Shown here: in pieces, positions 1 to 6,626 of the stretch | Numbering within the stretch: the first letter of the stretch is position 1 | Layout of the letters: each line of letters begins with the position of its first letter | NCBI GenBank assembly: GCA_037968995.1 | Contig: JBBKWP010000470.1 | Span: 1 to 17,296 of the forward strand | Reading direction: 5' to 3' | Origin: JAEXNA01 sp037968995 | Lineage (GTDB): Bacteria; Vulcanimicrobiota; Xenobia; Xenobiales; JADMJV01 | Length of the DNA stretch: 17,296 nucleotides | Made by a program: the position numbers and the translations under genes | Notes under the pieces: generated by a model | The model's database searches: none | Told to the model about the DNA's origin: nothing | Seen by the model: only the letters and a program-made list of their open reading frames with translations

Positions 1-39
1 ATCAACGCATCGTCAGTTGCTCCGCATTAAATTGGCATG

Positions 40-67
40 TTCATACAAACTCCGAAGAGTTTATAAT
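40..67 (+). promoter_or_regulatory. Candidate sigma-70-type promoter upstream of hemB
   Basis: A perfect -10 hexamer TATAAT lies at 62-67, with TTCATA (four of six matches to TTGACA) at 40-45 and a 16-base spacer. If used, transcription would start near 74 and give hemB a leader of about 240 bases. The consensus match is visible in the sequence. Promoter activity is inference. Confidence 0.35.
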
Positions 68-90
68 CGTCATCATTATCCAGTTGTCAA
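60..90 (-). promoter_or_regulatory. Candidate minus-strand promoter pointing off the left edge
   Basis: On the minus strand a perfect TTGACA (plus positions 85-90) is followed after 19 bases by TATAAA (60-65). A one-base-shifted TTATAA gives an 18-base spacer. It overlaps the candidate plus-strand -10, so the two could be a divergent pair that interfere with each other. The target gene would lie outside the window. Confidence 0.3.
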
Positions 91-312
91 AGACCGTTGC
101 CGTAGGGGCCAGTGCCCCGGGGCGTAGGTTGGATACTAGCGACCCTCCCCCGAAGTGTCAACCCCATTTCTCGATATTTTTGTTACCAATCTACCAAGCA
201 AACGGATAGCCCTTATTTGACGGGGTTCGTCGCACTCAAACAAGTTCATAGACCCGTGAGATCGATCGTCATCACTGAAGGTCTGATTGCAGTCGCCCGG
301 AAAACTGCCTCT

Positions 313-1290
313 ATGTTCTTCCCCCATTATCGCCCCCGCAGATTGCGGACGAGCCAAACCTTAAGAGACTTAGTTCGAGAAACAAACCTCATGAAGAGTG
401 ACCTCGTTCTTCCGCTGTTTATCGTTCCCGGGACTGATATCTCTCGCCCCATTCCCTCACTACCCGGCGTTTTCCATCTCTCTGTGGACCGGGTGGTGCC
501 CTATCTGGCGCCCCTGATTGCTCTGGGCCTGCGGGGGGTCATACTGTTCGGGCTCCCTGAGACAAAAGACGACGATGGAACCTCCGCTTGGGATCCACAG
601 GGACCGGTGCAGAGCGGCTGCACTCTACTGAAGGCTGAGTTTCCCGGGTTGATGGTTTCGACTGATGTCTGCCTCTGTCAATACACTTCCCACGGACACT
701 GTGGCGAGTTAGTCGCCGGAGAGGTGCAAAACGACCCCACCCTCAATCGACTAGCGTTGGTCGCTCTGTCCCACGCCATAGCCGGTGCTGACATCGTCGC
801 TCCGTCTGACATGATGGACGGTCGTGTCTGGGCTATCCGCGAGACCTTGGACCGCGCAGGGTATCAAAACACGGCCATCATGAGCTATGCGGTGAAATAT
901 GCTTCCGCTTTCTACGGTCCCTTTCGAGATGCCGCACAATCCACGCCAGAGGAAGGCGACCGCAAGTCTTATCAAATGGACCCAGGCAATCGACGAGAAG
1001 CTCTTCGCGAAGTGCGCCAGGACATTCAGGAAGGCGCGGACATCTTGATGGTCAAGCCCGCCTTAGCCTATCTCGATGTCCTAGCCGATCTTCGCCGTGA
1101 GTGCGACTACCCTTTGGCCGCCTATCACGTATCGGGGGAGTACTCTATGGTCAAGGCGGCCGCTGAACGCGGATGGATCGACGAGAAAGCGGTGACGCTC
1201 GAGATTCTTACCTCGATAAAGAGAGCTGGGGCAGACATCATCGTCACCTATGCCGCTGGGGATGCCTGCGGGTGGCTCTCCGAAAAGTGA
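313..1290 (+). CDS. hemB: Delta-aminolevulinic acid dehydratase (porphobilinogen synthase)
   Basis: HemB joins two 5-aminolevulinate molecules into porphobilinogen, the second common step of tetrapyrrole (haem) synthesis, in the cytoplasm. The 325-residue product matches the usual family length. The two Schiff-base lysines are visible as K195 (in SYAVKYASAF) and K248 (in ILMVKPALAY). The metal loop has the three-cysteine form C120, C122 and C130 (DVCLCQYTSHGHCG), as in zinc-dependent enzymes such as that of E. coli, not the aspartate-rich magnesium type. I chose the ATG at 313, although the frame is open back to 112, because conserved HemB sequence (FFPHYRPRRLR) starts there. The ribosome site is weak (GGAAAA). 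The TGA stop overlaps the GTG of the next gene, so the two are probably co-translated. Confidence 0.96.
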   Translation: MFFPHYRPRRLRTSQTLRDLVRETNLMKSDLVLPLFIVPGTDISRPIPSLPGVFHLSVDRVVPYLAPLIALGLRGVILFGLPETKDDDGTSAWDPQGPVQSGCTLLKAEFPGLMVSTDVCLCQYTSHGHCGELVAGEVQNDPTLNRLALVALSHAIAGADIVAPSDMMDGRVWAIRETLDRAGYQNTAIMSYAVKYASAFYGPFRDAAQSTPEEGDRKSYQMDPGNRREALREVRQDIQEGADILMVKPALAYLDVLADLRRECDYPLAAYHVSGEYSMVKAAAERGWIDEKAVTLEILTSIKRAGADIIVTYAAGDACGWLSEK

Positions 1291-2294
1291 CTTCGACGTT
1301 CGCCATTGTTGGGGCCGGCGTAGCCGGCCTGAGTGCCGCCCGCAAACTGACGGACGCCGGCGCTTCGGTGACCCTATTCGACAAGGGCAGGAGTCCCGGA
1401 GGGCGACTGGCTACCCAGAAGCAGCGCGACCGACAGTTCGACCACGGAGCACAATACCTGACCCCCCACTCTCGTCGCTCCGCTGTGCTGTTTTCAAAAT
1501 GGCGTAAGGCCGGATGGATACGCCCCTGGAACGCGGTGGCTCTTGAACTGCCCGAGCGAAAGAAGGTCGACACCAGCTCCTGGCATGTAGCGGTCCCTAG
1601 TCAGAACAGTTTGGCCGAACACTTAGCGAAGGGTCTGACGTGCCACTGCAAGACCACTATCGTCGCCATCGAAACCCGAGAGGACGGACGCTATCTGCGC
1701 GATGAGAACGAACAAGTCTACGGGCCTTTCGACATCGTCCTTTGCACTTGCCCGGCGGAACAGAGCGTCTCACTACTTGAGCCGTTCCCCGAACTCCAGA
1801 ACCTGGCAAGTCAAGTACAAAGCCGGCCTTGCCAAGCGACCATGGTTCTTTTCGAAGAAGAGGTCATGGTAGATTTCGAAGCCGCTTTCCTCAGCGAAAG
1901 CGTACTGGCCTGGGTCTGTCGCGACGCATCCAAACCCGAGCGGGCTGAGCACGAGACCTGGGTATTGCACGCCAGTGACGAGTGGAGCCGGGCCAATCTG
2001 GAGCTGACGCCTGAAAAGACCGCCTCGGTCATGTTGTCGGCCTTCGCTGAAATCGTACACATCGAGCTACCGCCGGTGAGTTACTGCCGCTCTCATCGTT
2101 GGCGTTACGCCCTACCGCAAGCCCCCCTCACACTCCCCTACTGCTACGACGACCAGAAGAAGATCGGTGTCGCCGGAGATTGGTGCAGTGACGCCAATGT
2201 GGACGGCGCTTACTGGAGCGGATTTGATCTGGCTTCGGCGATTTTAAAGAGCGGCGCGAAGAAGCGAAAAAGAGCAAAAGGTAGCGAAAAGTGA
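1287..2294 (+). CDS. Renalase-like NAD(P)/FAD-dependent amine oxidase family protein
   Basis: A 335-residue flavoprotein. Residues 5-32 form a dinucleotide-binding fold (FAIVGAGVAGLSAA, ending in the acidic residue of LFDKG). SPGGRLAT and DHGAQYLT follow at about 37-59, typical of the renalase-like and amine-oxidase flavoproteins. A C-terminal FAD-binding segment reads GVAGDWCSDANVDGAYWSG. The start is the GTG at 1287, whose last two bases lie in the hemB stop (GTGA). The frame is open back to 1173, but the extra residues lack similarity and lie inside hemB. The overlap implies translational coupling. Bacterial renalases oxidise isomeric dihydronicotinamides, but the substrate here is unknown. 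A role in haem metabolism is suggested only by the coupling. Confidence 0.85.
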   Translation: MTSTFAIVGAGVAGLSAARKLTDAGASVTLFDKGRSPGGRLATQKQRDRQFDHGAQYLTPHSRRSAVLFSKWRKAGWIRPWNAVALELPERKKVDTSSWHVAVPSQNSLAEHLAKGLTCHCKTTIVAIETREDGRYLRDENEQVYGPFDIVLCTCPAEQSVSLLEPFPELQNLASQVQSRPCQATMVLFEEEVMVDFEAAFLSESVLAWVCRDASKPERAEHETWVLHASDEWSRANLELTPEKTASVMLSAFAEIVHIELPPVSYCRSHRWRYALPQAPLTLPYCYDDQKKIGVAGDWCSDANVDGAYWSGFDLASAILKSGAKKRKRAKGSEK

Positions 2295-2301
2295 TCGACA
2301 A

Positions 2302-2333
2302 AAGGGCGACCCCCAAAGCTGGAGGCCACCCTT
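2302..2333 (-). terminator. Hairpin terminator of the NlpC/FHA/two-component/Spy operon
   Basis: Read on the minus strand, AAGGGTGGCC and GGTCGCCCTT pair over ten bases, with two G-T wobbles and a 12-base loop, followed by TTGTCG. On the plus strand the wobbles become C-A and A-C mismatches. The structure therefore favours RNA made leftwards, past the end of the Spy-like gene at 2376. It lies in the 81-base gap between converging genes. The T-run is short, so efficiency is uncertain. Confidence 0.6.
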
Positions 2334-2375
2334 CTGTCTTATAGCTGGGTTTGGTAGCACTTTTCGCGACAGAGG

Positions 2376-2963
2376 TTAACCCTTTTCTCCTCCGCCACGA
2401 CCACCGCGCTGCCCACGTTTTCCGGCGCGCTCACTCTTCATCGCTTCCAACTTCTGCTGCTGCTCCGGAGTGAGAACCTGGCTAATCTGAGCTTTGATAC
2501 TCTCCCGCTTGGTTTTCATTTGCTCTCGATAGTTCTTCATCTGCTGCTTTTGACCATCAGAGAGGCCCAACTGTTCCCACTGAGTCTTTCTCTCTTCTCT
2601 GCTAGCTTTCTCCCCGCCGTTCTTGCGGCTTTCGCGCAGAGTTTTCATCTGAGCCTGCTGTTCAGGCGTGAAAGTATTCTTCATCTGGTCTCTCAGCTGC
2701 TGCACATCGCCCTTGTTGGCTTCCATAATGGCTTGAATGCGACTGGCTTGATCCGCGGAGAGACCAAGCTCCGTCTTCATCTTCTCAAACCGCTGCTGGT
2801 GGTTACCATCTCCGCGACCACCGTGTCCACCTCCACCAGGTGCCGCCACCACAGGAGCCGCGAAGAAAACTGTTGCCAAGAGTCCAAATCCTGCCAGAGT
2901 GCTGAGTATCCGATTGCGTTGAAGTTTCATTGTCGTCCCTTTCGTCGTTCGTACTATCGCCAT
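2376..2963 (-). CDS. Spy/CpxP-like periplasmic LTxxQ-motif protein
   Basis: A 195-residue exported protein of the Spy/CpxP LTxxQ type, periplasmic proteins that act as chaperones or as inhibitors of a sensor kinase under envelope stress. A signal peptide spans about residues 12-40, ending in PVVAA. A Gly/His-rich linker follows, then a charged helical body. Four motifs are visible: LSADQ (68-72), FTPEQ (98-102), LSDGQ (134-138) and LTPEQ (164-168). Each pair is spaced exactly 30 residues, which suggests duplication of a 66-residue unit. The tail is Gly/Arg-rich. Two starts are possible. The ATG at 2963 has AAGGAG ten bases upstream and lies one base after the kinase stop. The ATG at 2930 has AAGGGA and gives a more standard signal peptide. 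It is the last gene before a terminator, and its position suggests a partner or target of the adjacent kinase. Confidence 0.85.
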   Translation of the reverse strand: MAIVRTTKGTTMKLQRNRILSTLAGFGLLATVFFAAPVVAAPGGGGHGGRGDGNHQQRFEKMKTELGLSADQASRIQAIMEANKGDVQQLRDQMKNTFTPEQQAQMKTLRESRKNGGEKASREERKTQWEQLGLSDGQKQQMKNYREQMKTKRESIKAQISQVLTPEQQQKLEAMKSERAGKRGQRGGRGGGEKG

Positions 2964-2964
2964 T

Positions 2965-4398
2965 CTAAACCGACTCCTTGAAGTCGTACTTTAGGACACC
3001 TGAAGATTTCCTAAAGTCGACAGTGAAGGTCGTTCCCTTCCCTACGACACTCTGACAGGTGAGTTCTCCATCGGCCTCTTCTGCCAAAGCTTTGACAATG
3101 GCCAAGCCTAAGCCAAACCCACCCAGGTCGCGGGAGCGCCCCTCGTCGGTTCTATAGAACCTTTGATAAAGCTGGGGCAACTTGTCGGCTGCGATACCCG
3201 GTCCGTGGTCAATGACCTCAAGACGCACCCTTTCAGAGCCCCCTTCAAGTCGCAGCTTGATGGGCGCTCCTCCGGCGTGCCGGGCCGCGTTCTCCACCAA
3301 ATTCCGGACGATCCGGGCGAACGCTTGAGGATTCACGGACCAAGCCGTTTCCGGGTCCAGTTCAGACTGAAACTCCTGGTTAGTAAACAGCAGTCGTAAA
3401 GTCGCCAACTGTTCTTCGACCATGGGCGCCAGGAGGCTGGTCTGGCGCTCCCCTGACCGTCCGGCTTGTGCCCTGGAAAGCACCAACAGATCGGAAACAA
3501 GCGTCTCCATGCGACCGGCCTCGGTCTTAGCGACTCCCACGGCCCGTTTACGATCCTCGAGACTCATCTCCGGCCTGGAGTCTAACAGCTCTAGCATGCC
3601 GGAAATGGCTGTCAAAGGGGTCTTTAGCTCGTGAGAGGCGTCGGCCACGAAACGACGGTGGGCCACCAAAGCCTCGTCCACGCGATGACCCATTTGGGAA
3701 AAAGAGTTCTGCAAAGCGGCCACTTCTTGGATGTTGGACTTTGTAAGTGTCTCGATTGTCGACTCTCCGATTCGCTCGGACCAGTCCCGCAACTCTTCCA
3801 AGGGCCCCACTATCCTCCGGACCAGCGTCCTCACGGCAAGGATGGCCAGCCCGAGTACGAGGGTCATTGTGAGAACTTGATAACCGACCAGCGCACGGAC
3901 CGTCCTCAGGAAAGGTGTCCAAGGTCGGGTGATCACGAATTGGTCATATTCAGGGTTTGAAACGTTTCGCGAAAGAACTTGAAAGGATTCTCCGTTTAGC
4001 TCTAGGAGATGGATGCCGGGCTCAAGTCCTGCCAATGTGGTGCCCCAGGACGTCTCACTCTCCTCGGACTGCTTCAGAATTTTTCCGGACTGGAGAAGAA
4101 AGAGTTCGTCGCGCCCCCGGTTGAATCTACGAAGCCCAAGCCGCCCCGCGCCTCTTCCGACACGCTCGCGCCTTTGCTGTCTACGCGATTCCAACCCCTC
4201 CCCAGGCAGTTCTTCCGCGCCCATATTAGAAAGAAAACGCTCCACGGGCCGGGCGAAAGTCTGAAGCTCCTCCACTCCCGTGCGCCAGAAGTAGCGCCGA
4301 ACCATCGTCGAAACACCCATCGCGGAAAAAAGAAAAGACAGAAAAAGTATGGCGATGATTCCGGCGGTCAGAAGACGGTGAAGTCTTATCCCTCCCAC
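2965..4398 (-). CDS. HAMP-domain sensor histidine kinase, OmpR-partner class
   Basis: A 477-residue membrane kinase that would autophosphorylate on histidine and pass phosphate to the neighbouring regulator. The order is: transmembrane helix at about 10-28, extracytoplasmic domain 30-165, second helix at about 168-193, HAMP 190-243, HisKA with H256 (ADASHELKTPL), and an ATPase domain with N-box N366/N370 (RNLVENAARHA), G1 box DHGPG (397-401) and G2 box GGFGLGL (426-432). All catalytic boxes are intact. The sensor domain carries a very arginine-rich stretch at about 72-97. The start is a GTG overlapping the last 13 bases of the regulator gene (whose TAA is at 4386-4388), so translation is coupled. 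No other in-frame start precedes the first helix. The arrangement with a downstream LTxxQ protein recalls CpxA, but the ligand is unknown. Confidence 0.93.
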   Translation of the reverse strand: MGGIRLHRLLTAGIIAILFLSFLFSAMGVSTMVRRYFWRTGVEELQTFARPVERFLSNMGAEELPGEGLESRRQQRRERVGRGAGRLGLRRFNRGRDELFLLQSGKILKQSEESETSWGTTLAGLEPGIHLLELNGESFQVLSRNVSNPEYDQFVITRPWTPFLRTVRALVGYQVLTMTLVLGLAILAVRTLVRRIVGPLEELRDWSERIGESTIETLTKSNIQEVAALQNSFSQMGHRVDEALVAHRRFVADASHELKTPLTAISGMLELLDSRPEMSLEDRKRAVGVAKTEAGRMETLVSDLLVLSRAQAGRSGERQTSLLAPMVEEQLATLRLLFTNQEFQSELDPETAWSVNPQAFARIVRNLVENAARHAGGAPIKLRLEGGSERVRLEVIDHGPGIAADKLPQLYQRFYRTDEGRSRDLGGFGLGLAIVKALAEEADGELTCQSVVGKGTTFTVDFRKSSGVLKYDFKESV

Positions 4399-5084
4399 GC
4401 GTATCCCACGCCTCGGACCGTTCGAATCATCGTCCGATTCTGGTCGCCAAGCTTCTGACGAAGCGCGCTGACATGAACTTCAACGGTGTTCGTGAAACCG
4501 TCGAAGTCTGTCCCCCAGAGGTGATCAACCAACTCTTCCTTGGAGAAAACCCGTCCCGTTCGGGACGCGAGAAACTCGAGAAGCTCAAACTCCTTCGGTG
4601 TGAGTTCGAGTTCCTCACCAGCCAAAAACACGCGCCGCCGCTCTCGCGAAATTGTGAGTTGGCCCCTCACTATATCGTTCGACGAGAAAGAGTTGTCGGA
4701 CGAGTCTTTGGGTCGGCGCAGAAGCGCTCGAATTCTGGCCACTAGCTCCACGAACTGAAAGGGTTTTGGCAGGTAATCATCAGCCCCGGCGTTCAGTCCC
4801 TCTACGCGGTCCTCAACTTCCCCCATAGCGGAGAGAAGGAGAACTGGAATTCGAAGGGTCTCCTTAATGGTTCGGCACAACGTGAGGCCGTCTCCATCTG
4901 GAAGCATTCGGTCGAGGACGACCAGATCGATGTCGTTCTCGCGCAGCTTCGCTTGGGCTTCAGCACAAGAAGCGGCGGTGACGAAAGAATACCCCTCATA
5001 CTTAAGTCCCAGCCCAACATAGTCGAGGATGGACTTCTCATCATCGACAACCAGGAGCCGGGCTGCTTTCTCGTTATTGTTCAC
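4386..5084 (-). CDS. OmpR/PhoB-family response regulator
   Basis: A 232-residue cytoplasmic transcription regulator. The receiver domain (about 9-123) shows the acidic pair D14/D15, phosphoacceptor D58 (VVLDRMLPDGDG), S85 and K107 (DDYLPKPF), all as expected for a functional receiver. A winged-helix DNA-binding domain (about 138-230) has the OmpR-type pattern LTPKEFELLEFL followed by the recognition-helix region NTVEVHVSALRQKL and the RGVGYAW wing. The start is GTG at 5084. Its upstream region has no strong ribosome site. It lies 56 bases after the FHA gene and overlaps the kinase gene by 13 bases. The regulator probably controls this operon or other envelope genes, but its operator cannot be recognised here. 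Confidence 0.94.
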   Translation of the reverse strand: MNNNEKAARLLVVDDEKSILDYVGLGLKYEGYSFVTAASCAEAQAKLRENDIDLVVLDRMLPDGDGLTLCRTIKETLRIPVLLLSAMGEVEDRVEGLNAGADDYLPKPFQFVELVARIRALLRRPKDSSDNSFSSNDIVRGQLTISRERRRVFLAGEELELTPKEFELLEFLASRTGRVFSKEELVDHLWGTDFDGFTNTVEVHVSALRQKLGDQNRTMIRTVRGVGYAWEG

Positions 5085-5140
5085 GTTCTATCTTTTCAAA
5101 GAAATCCTAGAATCACCCTTTAGTAAAAAGGCGTGCTTGG

Positions 5141-5485
5141 CTAAGGATTGCGAACCCATCCGGATTCCATCTGCATCTCCAAGGTAGTTTGACCCAGACG
5201 CACCGTTTGGCCTGGTTGCAGAATCTCGTGCTTGACTCTGCGACCGTCCACGAAGGTATCGTTGGTCTCTGAAAGATGAGTGAGGATAGGCGCACCCGGA
5301 TTGTTGTACTCCAACTGGGCGTGGGTGCGACTGACCGTTTTGTCGATGAGGGTCCAGCGTCGGCTGTGGGGAGGATCCTCCGGTAACGATACCTCGATCC
5401 GCCCAAGGATAGTCAGTCCAACTTCCAGGTCAAAAGACCGTCCCAGATCTGGACCATCGGTCACCATAAAACTGTAGCGAGTCAT
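5141..5485 (-). CDS. Small single-domain FHA protein
   Basis: A 114-residue protein made almost entirely of one forkhead-associated domain, the phosphothreonine-binding beta-sandwich. The conserved positions are visible: GR (28-29), SRTHA (52-56) and N75 in ETNDTFVDG. The peptide-contacting Arg, Ser, Arg, His and Asn are therefore present. I chose the ATG at 5485 because FHA sequence (YSFMVTDGPDLGRSF) begins just after it. A GTG at 5569 would extend the frame into the preceding gene with unrelated sequence. It lacks a signal peptide or membrane segment, so it is probably cytoplasmic. Its place between a cell-wall hydrolase and a two-component system suggests that Ser/Thr phosphorylation signals feed into the same process. 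No Ser/Thr kinase is in the window. Confidence 0.88.
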   Translation of the reverse strand: MTRYSFMVTDGPDLGRSFDLEVGLTILGRIEVSLPEDPPHSRRWTLIDKTVSRTHAQLEYNNPGAPILTHLSETNDTFVDGRRVKHEILQPGQTVRLGQTTLEMQMESGWVRNP

Positions 5486-5517
5486 AAGAACCGAATTCTT
5501 AGCCGGGCGCAAGGTTC

Positions 5518-6546
5518 CTACTCCGTCGAATTCGACAGTTGGGCTTCCGAGACCGACGGCACTTGCCACGCTGGTATTCGGCCCGCCCCGACCAGACGGG
5601 TGGAAAAGTAACCCTCTTGAAGGCTGTCCTCTACAACGCCCCGAGACGATGAAGCGTGCAGAAACCGTCCCTCGCCGGTAAAGATCCCCACGTGACTCAC
5701 ACCAGACCCATCGGTATTAAAGAAGACGAGGTCTCCAGGCAGCATCATTTCCGCCTCCACCTTGGCGCAGGCTGCGTACTGCGCATCGGCCATCCTAGGA
5801 ACCTGATGCCCCCCCAGACGATACACTTCTTGCACGAACCCTGAGCAGTCCCATCCATTGGGGTCCACGCCACCCCAACGATAAGGGACACCGACGAACT
5901 CCTGAGCGACCTGTAAGACAACATCTGGAGACTGCGGCTGCCAAGATCCCACGACCAGAGAACTTACAGGCGCCCAAGCTCTGCGATTGTCCGGGAGTCT
6001 CACCTCCACCCAACGTCCCTGAAGTTTTGCAGGCGGCAGTGGAGCAGTTGTGCGGGGCGCCGCACCGGCGAAGTTGCTCGTGGGTTCGCTGGTGGGCGCG
6101 GCAACCGCGGCCGTCGAGACTGGGATGGCCTCCACGAAGGTCCAGGTAGGTTTCACCGCTCTCGGAAGAGACAACACGCGACCGCTGAAAAGCTGGTCAC
6201 TCTGCAAAGAATTCGCCTGACGCAACTGTTCGACACTGACTCCGTAAGCCTTACCGATGCGCCAAAGGGTCTCCCCGGCCCGCACGGTGTGGGTTGGCCA
6301 AGGTCGATCGGGACGCGGCACCACGATGAGCGCCCCCGTTCGCCAGTCACTGTCAGAATTCAGGTCCGTCAATTGTCGTTGCGACACACCATAGAGCTGT
6401 GCGACAGCCGTTGGGTCATCCCCGGCAGCCACAGCGTGGACCACCCCACCCGGAGGCACCGCGACAGCGTGATCGCGAGCCGCGACCGGCGAAAAGCCAA
6501 GGAAGAGATAGGTTGCGAGCCCAAAGACAAAAATCGAATTCTTCAC
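5518..6546 (-). CDS. Exported peptidoglycan endopeptidase: two LysM, SH3-like and NlpC/P60 domains
   Basis: A 342-residue secreted enzyme likely to cut peptide stems in peptidoglycan. A signal peptide (about 1-24, KNSIFVFGLATYLFLGF then SPVAA) is followed by a first, divergent LysM (about 35-77), a clear second LysM (about 85-129, HTVRAGETLWRIGKAYGVS), an Ala/Pro/Thr-rich linker (140-172), an SH3-like strand region (about 176-199) and the NlpC/P60 domain (208-325). The catalytic residues are visible: C234 in WDCSGFV, H285 in SHVGIF and H297 in FLHASS. I prefer the GTG at 6546 because it gives a normal signal peptide. A TTG at 6588 would add 14 residues and has no better ribosome site. It is the first gene of the five-gene operon, 32 bases before the FHA gene. 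Confidence 0.92.
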   Translation of the reverse strand: MKNSIFVFGLATYLFLGFSPVAARDHAVAVPPGGVVHAVAAGDDPTAVAQLYGVSQRQLTDLNSDSDWRTGALIVVPRPDRPWPTHTVRAGETLWRIGKAYGVSVEQLRQANSLQSDQLFSGRVLSLPRAVKPTWTFVEAIPVSTAAVAAPTSEPTSNFAGAAPRTTAPLPPAKLQGRWVEVRLPDNRRAWAPVSSLVVGSWQPQSPDVVLQVAQEFVGVPYRWGGVDPNGWDCSGFVQEVYRLGGHQVPRMADAQYAACAKVEAEMMLPGDLVFFNTDGSGVSHVGIFTGEGRFLHASSSRGVVEDSLQEGYFSTRLVGAGRIPAWQVPSVSEAQLSNSTE

Positions 6547-6626
6547 AATTATGGCTACGTCTTGAAGTCTATCCTCCCTGGTGAGCAAAGGAAGAAACTG
6601 GGCCTAGTGCCGAAAGTAGTCTATCG

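Larger units (their letters stand above)
1..312. other. Non-coding region: hemB leader and possible divergent promoter region
   Basis: I see no convincing gene here. An open frame continuous with hemB starts at 112, but its first 67 codons read as low-quality sequence with no family resemblance, and HemB homology begins at the ATG at 313. The stretch holds candidate promoters on both strands around 40-90. It also has a small perfect hairpin at 105-118 (GGGGC, loop CAGT, GCCCC). No T-run follows the hairpin, so it is not a clear terminator. I looked for a tRNA cloverleaf around the hairpin and near 220-245 and found none. A gene reading leftwards off the window edge is possible but cannot be tested here. 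Confidence 0.5.

Noticed and set aside
100..250. Possible tRNA in the hemB leader
   Set aside because: A GGGGC/GCCCC hairpin and a GGTTCG-like stretch are present, but no acceptor stem, anticodon arm or T-arm can be assembled around them.
112..312. N-terminal extension of HemB by 67 residues
   Set aside because: The frame is open, but the added residues have no HemB character. The ATG at 313 gives the normal 325-residue length with cysteines numbered as in E. coli.
2520..2981. Plus-strand open frame of about 150 codons opposite the Spy-like gene
   Set aside because: It is the antisense of a gene with a clear signal peptide and LTxxQ motifs. The Leu/Ser-rich translation is what Gln/Lys/Glu-rich coding gives in reverse.
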